64,000 bases of DNA, taken from contig NZ_SMLK01000002.1 of NCBI RefSeq assembly GCF_004681975.1, positions 62,001 to 126,000 of the forward strand, written 5' to 3'. Below, one piece after another: positions 1-10,900 of this stretch. The stretch is from Ramlibacter humi. GTDB taxonomy: Bacteria; Pseudomonadota; Gammaproteobacteria; Burkholderiales; Burkholderiaceae_C. The notes below the pieces were generated by a model that did not search any database, was not told where the DNA came from, and saw only the letters and a list, made by a program, of their open reading frames with translations. Positions within the stretch are counted from its first letter, which is position 1. Each line of letters starts with the position of its first letter. Position numbers and translations under genes: made by a program.

Positions 1-527
1 TCCTGGAACACGCGCTCGGCCTGGTCGGAAAACAGCACGGCGTCGCCGTCGAAGGCGATGCGCACTTCGTTGGGGTAGTTGGCGCCGGCCTGCACCGACT
101 CCGTCAGCACGCGCGCGGCGGGGAAGCCGGCGGCCAGCGCTTCCTTCACGTCTTCGGCATTGGCCGAAAGGAAGAGCTTGGCCTGCAGCGGCTTGAGGTA
201 GCGGAACGGCGAACGGCCCTGCGTGAACACGCCGCGCTCCAGCTTGATCTCGTTGGCCTTGCCGGAGCGGAAGATGCGCATGCCCGACACCGGATCGTTG
301 CGCGAGAGGATGACCACCTCCACGCGCTGCGCCTGGGCATCGTTGAAGGCCAGCAGCTTCTTCATGAGGGAGAACGCGATGCCCGGCCGGGCGGGCTGGT
401 CCAGCCGCTGCAGCTGCAGCGCCATGTAGGCCTGCGCATCGCCGCTTTCGAAGATGCGGTTCTCTTCCTCGAAGTTGAAAAGGGCGCGCGACGAGATCGC
501 GACCACCAGCTTGTCGTCGGCGAACAC
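1..527 (-). CDS. cytosolic 5'-nucleotidase IA family protein, partial (runs off left edge)
   Basis: An open minus-strand frame enters from the left edge, so only the N-terminal ~175 residues are visible. It contains the blocks AISSRALF, FEEENRIF, VVILSRNDPVSGM, LFLSANAEDV and FDGDAVLFSD in the order typical of the 5'-nucleotidase IA family (PF06189). That family hydrolyses nucleoside monophosphates to nucleosides in the cytoplasm. Two GTG starts are possible. GTG at 533 lies one base after the gspF stop. GTG at 527 has GAGG five bases upstream and is preferred. The tight junction with gspF implies co-transcription, although the two functions are unrelated. The family call is firm; the natural substrate is not known from sequence. 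Confidence 0.8.
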   Translation of the reverse strand, partial: MFADDKLVVAISSRALFNFEEENRIFESGDAQAYMALQLQRLDQPARPGIAFSLMKKLLAFNDAQAQRVEVVILSRNDPVSGMRIFRSGKANEIKLERGVFTQGRSPFRYLKPLQAKLFLSANAEDVKEALAAGFPAARVLTESVQAGANYPNEVRIAFDGDAVLFSDQAERVFQ

Positions 528-534
528 GCTCACC

Positions 535-1749
535 TCAGCGCACCCACTGGTTGAGCTGGATGATGGGCAGCAGCACCGCCAGCACGATGAGCATGACGAC
601 CATGCCCATGGTGACGATGAGCAGCGGCTCCAGCACGGTGGCCAGCTGGATGGCGCGGCGCTGGACTTCGCTGCCCAGCTGGTTGGCCGCGCGCTGCAGC
701 ATCACCGGCAGCTGGCCGGTCTGTTCGCCCAGCCGGGCGAACATGGACAGCAGGCCCGGGAAGCGCTTTTTCTGTGCCAGGGCGGACGCGAGCGGGGCGC
801 CTTCGCGCACCAGCACCAGCGCATCCATGGCATCGGCGCGCATGGCCCGGTTGTTGAGGGTTTCGGCGGCGGCTTGCAGGGCCTTCAGGATGGGGACGCC
901 CGCCCCGGTCAGCATGGCCAGCGTATTGCCGAACTGGGCACTGTTGTATCCGCGCGATAAGCGGCCCAAAACCGGTATGCCTAGCCAACTTGCGTCGAAT
1001 TTCTCACGAAAGGCTTCATTCCTCAGGGCGCCGCGTAGGACAAGTCCCACGACCAGCAGGGTGCCCAGCATCATCCAGCCCCAAGAGCGGAAGAAGGCAC
1101 TCAAAGCCAGCATGGCCGTGGTCAGGAAGGGGAGCGAACGCTTGGTGCCCGCGAAGACGTTCGCCACCTGAGGAACCACATAGGTCACCAGGAACACGAC
1201 GATCGCCAAGGCGACCACCGTGACGATGGCCGGATACAGCGCCGCTCCAGTCAGCTTCGACTTCAACGCCTGGCGATTTTCAAGGTCGTCCGCCAAGCGT
1301 TCCAGCACCATGCCCAGGTGGCCACTCTGCTCTCCTGCGCTGACGACGGCGATGTAGATGTCCGAAAACTCGCGAGGAAAGTGCGCCAGCGCCGCAGCGA
1401 AGGTCGAGCCTGCGTTCACCTCCGCCCGCAAGGCCGCCACCAGGTTGCGCTCCGGCTCCGAGGGGGCCTCTTCCGCCAATGCAGTGAGCGCCCGCTCAAG
1501 CTGCAAACCCGATCCCACCAAGCCCGCGAGCTGTCTCGTCCACACCGTCAGCTGCGTGCTGTTGAACACGCGCCGGGTCCAGCGCCGAGGCCCTGCGCCT
1601 GCGCGGCTGTCCCCCAGCACCTGCACTTGCAGCGGCACCAGCTGCTGGCCGCGCAGCTGGCTGCGCGCCGACTTGGCCGAGTCGGCCTCGACGACGCCCT
1701 TGCGGGTGGCGCCGCCGGCGTCCAGGGCCTCAAACGAATACGCAGGCAT
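535..1749 (-). CDS. gspF: type II secretion system inner-membrane platform protein GspF
   Basis: The 404-residue product begins MPAYSFEALDAGG, the usual GspF start, and has the two homologous T2SSF helical domains of the family with three membrane segments near residues 172-192, 220-240 and 375-396. The conserved GEQSG (first domain) and GEQTG (second domain) motifs are present. GspF is the polytopic inner-membrane protein that links the GspE ATPase to the pseudopilus during secretion of folded exoproteins. Length matches the family norm (~400 residues). No other gsp gene is visible; the left neighbour is a 5'-nucleotidase, so gspF is either at the end of a gsp cluster or a detached copy. No strong ribosome-binding site precedes the ATG. 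A type IV pilus PilC assignment is less likely given the start and length. Confidence 0.9.
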   Translation of the reverse strand: MPAYSFEALDAGGATRKGVVEADSAKSARSQLRGQQLVPLQVQVLGDSRAGAGPRRWTRRVFNSTQLTVWTRQLAGLVGSGLQLERALTALAEEAPSEPERNLVAALRAEVNAGSTFAAALAHFPREFSDIYIAVVSAGEQSGHLGMVLERLADDLENRQALKSKLTGAALYPAIVTVVALAIVVFLVTYVVPQVANVFAGTKRSLPFLTTAMLALSAFFRSWGWMMLGTLLVVGLVLRGALRNEAFREKFDASWLGIPVLGRLSRGYNSAQFGNTLAMLTGAGVPILKALQAAAETLNNRAMRADAMDALVLVREGAPLASALAQKKRFPGLLSMFARLGEQTGQLPVMLQRAANQLGSEVQRRAIQLATVLEPLLIVTMGMVVMLIVLAVLLPIIQLNQWVR

Positions 1750-1773
1750 CAGTTCATCCGATCGGTTTTGTCA

Positions 1774-1811
1774 GCCGTATTCAAGAAACTGCCGGGCTCG
1801 GCCGTATTCAA
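1774..1811. repeat. direct repeat of GCCGTATTCAA upstream of gspF
   Basis: GCCGTATTCAA occurs at 1774-1784 and again at 1801-1811, 27 bp apart, in the divergent space between gspF (minus) and the giant gene (plus). Read on the minus strand the copies are TTGAATACGGC. The proximal one is a possible TTGAAT -35 element for gspF, but the matching -10 is weak. It could be a regulator site or a small duplication. Confidence 0.4.
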
Positions 1812-1869
1812 AGATGAGCAGGGCAAATCCCGGTAACCGTGCGCGGTGGCAGGCATTTGTATCGAAATG

Positions 1870-1898
1870 TTGCCACTGGTTGCAGTCGGTTGCAGAAT
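1870..1898 (+). promoter_or_regulatory. candidate promoter of the giant-protein operon
   Basis: TTGCCA (1870-1875), a 17-bp spacer and CAGAAT (1893-1898) form a plausible sigma-70 promoter, which would start transcription near 1905 and give a leader of about 34 nt. The spacer holds an 8-bp direct repeat, GGTTGCAG at 1878-1885 and 1888-1895, one helical turn apart, which could bind a regulator. A good ribosome-binding site, AAGGAG (1926-1931), lies seven bases before the ATG. Confidence 0.35.
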
Positions 1899-1938
1899 CT
1901 GGGGCGGGGATCGGCCGGTCCCCTGAAGGAGTTTAAGC

Positions 1939-4900
1939 ATGTCGAGGAAGGTGCCGAGGAGTCGTCGGAGCCGCCTATTGGCATTGGAGCCGCGTGTCCT
2001 GTTCGACGGGGCACTGGCTGCGGATGTCGCGTCCAAACCGCAGGACGCGTCCGCCATCGCCGATGCCGTTGCAGCCGCCGCCGCAGCGGCCCAAGCCGCC
2101 GAAGCCGCCCGCACGGCTGAAAAGACCGAAGCCGCCGCCGCGGCCGCGGCGCCCGCCGTCGCCCCGGCAGCCGAGAAGGCCGCCGAGAAGCCCGCCGACG
2201 TTTCGCAAGCCGCCGCGCCCGCGGCGCGCCACGAAGTCATCTTCGTCGACTCCACCGTGCCCGACTACCAGGTCATCCTGGAGTCCATCCGCAATCCGTC
2301 TGCCCGGGTCGTCGTGCTGAACCCCGCCCAGGACGGCCTGCAGCAGATCGCCGACGCGCTGAAGGGCGAGACCAACCTCGACGCGGTGCACATCATCAGC
2401 CACGGCCAGGCCGGCACGCTGATCCTGGGCGGTGTCTCGTACACCGCCGACACCATCGCCCAGTTGCAGCCCCAGCTGGAAGCCATCGGCCAGTCGCTGA
2501 CGGCCGACGGCGACCTGCTGCTGTACGGCTGCGACATCGGCGCCGGCAGCGCCGGCGAACGCTTCGTGCAGGAAGTCGCCGCCCTGACCGGCGCCGACGT
2601 CGCGGCCAGCGACAACAGCACCGGCCACCAGGACTACAAGGCCGACTGGGTGCTGGAAAAGCACACGGGCTCCATCGAAGCCGACATCGCCATCACCGAT
2701 GCCGGCCAGGCGGCGTTCCACAGCGTGCTGGCGCTGCGCACGCTGGACTTCGACGCGGTGGGCACGTGGCCCACGGGCTCGCTCTCCAACAGCTACACGG
2801 TCGACGGCTATCCCGTCACGATCAGCCTGAACGCGGCCGCCTTCGGCGATCCGACGCTGTCCAACAGCTACACGGGCGGCCTGAGCCCCGCGCAGAACGC
2901 CCTGCAGTTCACTGTCGGCTCCACGGGTTCGAACACGATCACGATCAACTTCTCGGGGCAGCCGGGCGGCGGGGTCAGCAACGTCGGCTTCTCGCTCTTC
3001 GACGTCGACAACTCGGAAACGGCCGTCTTCTCCGCCAAGCTGAAGGACGGCACGACGATCTCGCCGACGCAGGTGGCCACCAGCGCGTACAACCGGATCA
3101 GCGCGGGTACCCCCGGCACCGGCACCAGCGTCACCGTTTCCGGCCGCGGCGCGGGCAACGACGCCACCGCGACTTCGTCGAGCGGCAACCTGTACGTGTA
3201 CTTCAACGTGAACGACATCCAGTCGATCTCGTTCACGTACACCGGCACGGCCAACACGACGCTGGTGACGCTGCATGACATCACGTTCATGGGCACGCAG
3301 CTGAACCCGCCCATCCTGGACCTGGACGCCAGCAGCGCCACGCCGGCCATCGTGGGCGACACGTTCACCACCCAGAGTTACACCAACGCCAGCACCGGCG
3401 CCATCCCGTGGGCCACGGGATGGGTCGAAACCGACACCGCCGCCGGCGGCGCGGGCGCGACCGCCGGCAACGTGCAGGTCGGCGACCGCGACCCGACCGC
3501 GGCGGTGAACTACGCGCTGCGCCTGAACAACTCGAGCACGCCGGATCACTACACCGGCGCCAGCCGCCAGGTCGATCTGTCGGCGTATTCGAACTCGGTC
3601 CTGACCTTCAACCTCATCAACACGGGTGTCGCCGCCACCGACTCCGTGGTGCTGGAGATTTCGCGCAATGGCGGCGCCAACTACACGCTGCTGAAGACGT
3701 ACACCGGCAGCATCGCGACGCTCTCGGCGCAGACTGTCGACATCTCGGGCTACGAGTCGAGCAACACCGTCATCCGGTTCCGTGTGTCCGGCTCCACCAG
3801 CTACAACGGCGCAGCGGCGTACTTCTACGTCGACGACCTCCAGGTGAGCGCCCAGCCCACCGGCTCGTCCAACTCGTACACCGAAGGCGACAACACCGGC
3901 GTGCTGATCGCCGCGACCGCCAACTCGCTGATCACCGACCCCGACACCACCAACATGGGCAGCGGCCGCGTGGTGGTGCGCAACTTCGCCGCGGGCGACA
4001 TGCTGACGTGGGACGCCGCCGTGGCGGCGGCCGGCGGCATCACCGCGGCCTACGACTCCGCCACCGGCGTGCTGACGCTGACGGGCGTGGCTTCCAAGCC
4101 GGCGTACCAGAACCTGATCAACACGATCCGGTACCACAACAACGGAGACGACCCCACCGTCGTTGGCTCCCGTGGCACCGTGACCGTCGGCGCGACGCTG
4201 GTCGACTCGGGCGGCACCGAAGGCAACGAGGCGCGCAGCCTGATCGCGCTGACGGCGTTCAACGACCCGCCGGTGAACACCGTGCCGGCCGCGCAGACGA
4301 TCAACGAGGACACCCCGCTGGTGTTCTCCACCGCCAACGGCAACCGCATCGGCGTCAACGACCCGGACGCGGCCACGGTCCAGGTCCAGCTGACCGTGAC
4401 CAACGGCACCCTCACCCTGTCGGGTACGACGGGGCTGACGTTCAACGCCGGCGCCAACGGCACGTCCACGATGACGATCACCGGCACGCAGGCGAGCATC
4501 AACGCGGCGCTTGCCGGCATGTCCTACTCGCCGACGCTGAACTACAACGGCGGCGCGACGCTCACCATCTTCACCAGCGACCTCGGCGCCAGCGGCAGCG
4601 GCGGCACGCTGACCGACACGGACACGGTCGCCATCACCGTTCTGCCGGTGGACGATGCGCCGACGGGCACCAACACCACGGTCGCTACCAACGAGGACAC
4701 CAGCTACGTCTTCACCGTCGCGAACTTCGGCTATTCGGACGTCGAATCCGACCCGATGACGGGCGTGCTGATCAACACGCTGCCGGGCGGGGGCGCGCTG
4801 CTGCTCAACGGCGTGGCCGTGACGGCCGGGCAGGTCATCGCGATCGGCGACATCACCGCGGGCAACCTCCAGTTCACCCCCGCGGCGGACGCCAACGGCA

Positions 4901-7900
4901 ACAACTACGGCAACTTCACCTTCAAGGTCCAGAACGCCAACGCCACCGACCTCACCGCCCGCACGATGACGGTGAACGTGGCGGCGGTGAACGACGCGCC
5001 GGTCAACGGCGTGCCGGGCGCGCAGTCGACCGTTGCCAACGCGCCGATCACGTTCTCGGCCGCCAACGGCAACCTGATCAGCATCAGCGACGTCGATGCG
5101 GGTACCAGCACCGTCCAGGTGGCGCTGTCGGTGGATGCGGGCGTGCTCACGCTCTCGGGCACCACCGGACTGACCATCACGGCCGGCGCGAACAACAGCG
5201 CCGCGGTGACCGTGCGGGGCACCATCACTGCGATCAACGCCGCGCTGGCCGGCCTGCAGTACACGCCGGCCACCACCGGCACGCGCACGATCACCATCGT
5301 CACCAGTGACCTGGGAAACACGGGCAGCGGCGGCACCCTGACGGACACCGACACCATTTCGGTTTCCGTCCTCTCGAACAACGTCCTGGACCTGAACTCG
5401 ACGTACACGCCGGTCCCGGGTGCGCCGACCACCGCGACGACCAACCTGCTGACCGCCGCGAGCAGCACGATGAACGCCACCGCCGCAGGCGCGGCGCCCT
5501 CGGGCTGGACCGAGGCAGCCGGCGCGGCAGAGGGGGGCGCGCAGGCCACCGGCGACACGCGTTACGTGTGGGGCGCCAACAGCAGCGGCGTCGAAAGCTC
5601 GCGCCTGGAGCAGGCGATCACGGTCCCCGCAACCAGTACCAGCACCACGTACTCGTCCGACGGCAACCAGCTTACCCAGGTCACCACGGTGACGACGAAC
5701 GCGATCACCTCGATCAGCTTCGACATCGCCTGGGACAACAACACCAACGGCCGCAACAATACGCTCACGGTCTACTACAACAACGTCCTGCTGGCGACGT
5801 TCACGACCGGAACCAGCAATACCACCGGAACGTGGACGCTGGCGGCCGGCGTCACTGCCGGCAACACGCTGCCGACCACGGGTGTGGGCAACGCCACCAC
5901 CGGCACGTTGCAGAACGTCGTGCTCAACCTGGGCACGCCGACCAGTGCGAGCGGCACCCTGTCGTTCCGGCGCGGCCACGGCACCACCAACAACGCCAGC
6001 GCCGACCGCATCGCCATCGACAACGTGGTGGTGGGCAACACGGCCACCAGCGTCGCCACGACGACCGTCGTCGACCTGAAGGACAACGGCTGGAGCGCCA
6101 CGTACACCGAGAACGGCACCCCGGTGCCGATCGCGGACACCGACAGCTCGGTCTACAGCGTCGCCTCGGCCAACCTGACCGGCGCGACCATCACGCTGAC
6201 CAATGCCCAGACGGGCGACCGCCTGCTGGTCGGCGGCTCCGCCGGCGCCAGCGGAACGCTCAACGGCATCGGCTGGACCCGGTCCGGCAACACCATCACC
6301 TTGTCCGGCACCGCCAGCAAGCAGGTGTACGCGGACACCATCGAGCAGATCGCGTTCGAGAACACGACCGACGATCCGTCGACCACGCAGCGCGTCATCA
6401 CGGTGCAGGTGACGGACGGCACCACGCCGTCGAACGTCGCCACCACCACCATCGACGTGACGGCGGTGAACGATGCGCCGACGCTGACGGCCACCGCCGC
6501 CAACCCGGCGTTCACGGAAGCCGCCGGCTCCGCGCAGGCGGCCGCCGTCAGCGTGTTCAGCGGGGTCTCGGCGGGCACGGTCGAAGCGGGCCAGAGCATC
6601 GACTCGTTCGTCTTCACTGTGTCGGGCCTGCAGAACGGCGTGGACGAGAAGGTGACGATCGACGGAACGCAGTTCTCGCTGACGGACCTGACGTCGGGCA
6701 CGACCGGCACCAATGCCATGTCGTACTCCGTGTCGGTCAGCGGCGGCGTGGCGACGGTGACGATCGGCAAGGCGGGCGGGGTGGGCACGGCCGTCGTGAA
6801 CGGGCTGATCAACGGGATCCGGTACCAGAACACGAACATCGATGCGCCCCTGGCGGGCAACAGGGTGTTCACGCTGACGTCGATCAAGGACACGGGCGGC
6901 ACGGCCAACAGCGGGGTCGATACCAAGGCGGTGTCGATCGCCTCGACGGTGACGGTGGTGTCGGTGAACGATGCGCCGACGCTGACCGCAACGGGCGCCA
7001 ATCCGGCGTTCCAGGAAGGCGCCGGTACGACGCAAGGCGCCGCGGTGACGGTATTCAGCGGCGCCTCGGTCTCGGCGATCGAAGCGGCGCAGTCCATCAT
7101 CGGCCTGAAGTTCACGGTGTCCGGCCTGGCCGACGCGGCGAACGAGAAGGTGACGGTCGACGGCACGACGTTCTCGTTGACCAACGGCGCAACGGGCACG
7201 ACCACGAACAATGGCATGACCTACACGGTCAGCGTGACGGGCTCGACGGCCACGGTGACGCTGACGAAGGCGGCCGGCGTGTCCACGACGAACGTGGCGG
7301 CGTTGGTCAACGGCATCCAATACCAGAACACGAGCGTGGATGACCCGACGTCGGGCACGCGCACGTTCACGCTGACGTCCATCCAGGATTCCGGCGGCAT
7401 TGCCAACAGCGGTGCCGACACGACGGCGCTGTCGATCGCTTCCAACGTGACGGTGACGGCCGTCAACGATGCGCCGACGCTGACCGCGACGGGGGCGAAT
7501 CCGGCGTTCCAGGAAGGCAGCGGCACGACGCAAGGAGCTGCCGTCAACGTGTTCAGCGGCGCCTCGGTCTCCGCGATCGAGTCTGCGCAGTCGATCATCG
7601 GCCTGACCTTCACGGTGTCGGGGTTGGCCGACGCGGCGAACGAGAAGGTGACGGTCGACGGCACGACGTTCGCGCTGACGAACTCGACCACCGGTACCAC
7701 CGCTACGAACGGCCTGACCTACACCGTCACCGTGACGGGCTCCACCGCCACGGTGACGCTGACCAAGGCGGCTGGCGTTTCGACGGCCAACATGCAGACG
7801 CTGGTCAACGGGATCCAGTACCAGAACACGAGCGTGAATGACCCGACGGCGGGCACGCGCACGTTCACGCTGACGTCCGTCCAGGACTCCGGCGGCATCG

Positions 7901-10900
7901 CCAACAGCGGCGCCGACACGACGGCGCTGTCCATCGCGTCCAACGTGACGGTAACTGCCGTCAACGATGCGCCGACGCTGACCGCTACCGGCGCCAACCC
8001 GGCGTTCCAGGAAGGCAGCGGCACGACGCAAGGCGCCGCGGTCACGGTGTTCAACAGCGCCGTGATCAACACGATCGAGGCAAACCAGTCGATCATCGGA
8101 TTGAAGTTCACGGTGTCCGGGCTGGTGGACGGGGCCAGCGAGACCGCGACGGTCGACGGCACGACGTTCTCGCTGATCAACGGCGCGAGCGGCACGACGG
8201 CCACGAACGGCATGACCTATACGGTCAGCGTGACGGGTTCCACCGCGACGGTGACGCTGACGAAGGCGGCCGGCGTTTCGACGGCCAACGTGCAGACGCT
8301 GGTCAACGGAATCCAGTACCAGAACACGAGCGTGAACGACCCGACAGCGGGCACGCGCACGTTCACGCTGACGTCCATTCAGGACTCGGGCGGCATCGCC
8401 AACAGCGGTGCCGACACGACGGCACTGTCGATCGCCTCCAACGTGACGGTGACCGCCGTCAACGATGCGCCGACGCTGACGGCGACGGGTGCGAACCCCG
8501 CGTTCCAGGAGGGGGCGGGCACGACCCAGGGCGCCGCGGTGACGGTGTTCAGCGGCGCCTCGGTTTCGGCGATCGAGTCTGCACAGTCGATCATCGGGCT
8601 GACGTTCACGGTGTCTGGCTTGGCCGACGCCGCGAATGAAAAGGTGACTGTCGATGGCACGACGTTCTCGCTGACGAATGGCGCGACCGGCACGACGGCC
8701 ACGAATGGCATGACCTACACGGTCAGCGTGGCCGGTTCCACCGCGACGGTGACCCTGACGAAGGCGGCTGGCGTTTCGACGGCCAACGTGCAGACGCTGG
8801 TCAACGGCATCCAGTACCAGAACACGAGCGTGAATGACCCGACGGCGGGCACGCGCACGTTCACCCTCACACAGGTCAAGGACAGTGGCGGCGTCGCCAA
8901 CAGCGGCGTCGATACGACGGCGCTGTCGATCGGCTCGAACGTCACCGTGACGCCGGTGAACGACGCGCCGACCCTCACGGCCACGGGCGCGAACCCCACG
9001 TTCCAGGAGGGAACCGGTACGACGCAAGGCGTCGCGGTGACGGTGTTCAGCGGCGCCTCGATTTCGGCGATCGAGTCCGCGCAGTCGATCATTGGCTTGA
9101 CGTTCACGGTGTCCGGCCTCGCCGACGCGGCCAACGAGAAGGTCACTGTCGATGGAACGACGTTCTCGCTGACCAACGGCGCGACCGGCACGACGGCCAC
9201 GAACGGCATGACCTACACGGTCAGTGTGACCGGTTCCACGGCCACGGTGACGCTGGCGAAAGCGGCGGGCGTGGCCACGGCCAACGTGCAAACGCTGGTC
9301 AACGGCATCCAGTACCAGAACACGAGCGTGAACGACCCGACCGCGGGTACGCGCACGTTCACGCTGACATCGATTCAGGACTCGGGCGGTATCGCGAACA
9401 GCGGTGCCGATACGACGGCGCTGTCGATCGGCTCGAACGTCACGGTCACGCCGGTGAACGATGCCCCGACGCTGACCGCGACGGGGGCGAATCCGGCGTT
9501 CCAGGAAGGGGCGGGCACGACCCAGGGCGCTGCGGTGACGGTGTTCAGCGGCGCCTTGATTTCGGCGATCGAAGCGGCGCAGTCCATCATGGGGCTGACG
9601 TTCACGGTGTCCGGCCTGGCCGACGCGGCGAACGAGAAGGTGACGGTCGACGGTACGACGTTCTCGCTGACCAACGGCGCAACGGGCACGACCACGACCA
9701 ACGGCATGACCTACACGGTCAGCGTGACCGGTTCCACGGCCACGGTGACGCTGGCGAAAGCGGCGGGCGTGGCCACGGCCAACGTGCAAACGCTGGTCAA
9801 CGGGATCCAATACCAGAACACGAGCGTGAACGACCCGACGTCGGGTATGCGCACGTTCACGCTGACGTCCATCCAGGATTCGGGCGGCATTGCCAACAGC
9901 GGTGCGGACACGACAGCGCTGGCCATCGCTTCCAACGTGACGGTGACTGCCGTCAACGATGCGCCAACGCTGACCGCGACGGGCGCGAACCCGGCGTTCC
10001 AGGAAGGCGCTGGTACGACGCAAGGAGCGGCCGTCAACGTGTTCAGTGGCGCCTCGGTCTCCGCGATCGAGTCTGCACAGTCGATCATCGGGCTGGCCTT
10101 CACGGTGTCCGGCTTGGCCGATGCCGCGAATGAGAAGGTGACGGTCGACGGCACGACGTTCTCGTTGACCAACGGCGCAACGGGCACGACTGCGGCGAAC
10201 GGCATGACCTACACGGTCAGCGTGACGGGTTCCACTGCGACGGTGACGCTGACGAAGGCTGCCGGCGTTTCGACGGCCAACGTGCAGACGCTGGTCAACG
10301 GCATCCAGTACCAGAACACGAGCGTGAACGACCCGACAGCGGGCACGCGCACGTTCACGCTGACGTCCATTCAGGACTCGGGCGGCATCGCCAACAGCGG
10401 TGCCGATACGACGGCACTGTCGATCGCTTCCAACGTGACGGTGACTGCCGTCAACGATGCGCCAACGCTGACCGCGACGGGCGCGAACCCAACGTTCCAG
10501 GAAGGTGCTGGTACGACGCAAGGAGCGGCCGTCAATGTGTTCAGTGGCGCCTCGGTCTCCGCGATCGAGTCTGCGCAGTCGATCATTGGCCTGACCTTCA
10601 CGGTGTCCGGCCTGGCCGACGCCGCGAACGAAAAGGTGACGGTTGACGGCACGACGTTCGCGCTGAGCAATGGCGCGAGCGGAACGACGGCCACGAATGG
10701 CATGAGCTACTCGGTCAGTGTCGCCAGTGGCGTGGCCACGGTGACGCTGACGAAGGCGGCCGGCGTTTCGACGGCCAACGTGCAAACGCTGGTCAACGGC
10801 ATCCAGTACCAGAACACGAGCGTGAACGATCCGACGGCGGGCACGCGCACGTTCACGCTGACGTCCATCCAGGACTCCGGCGGCATCGCGAACAGCGGTG

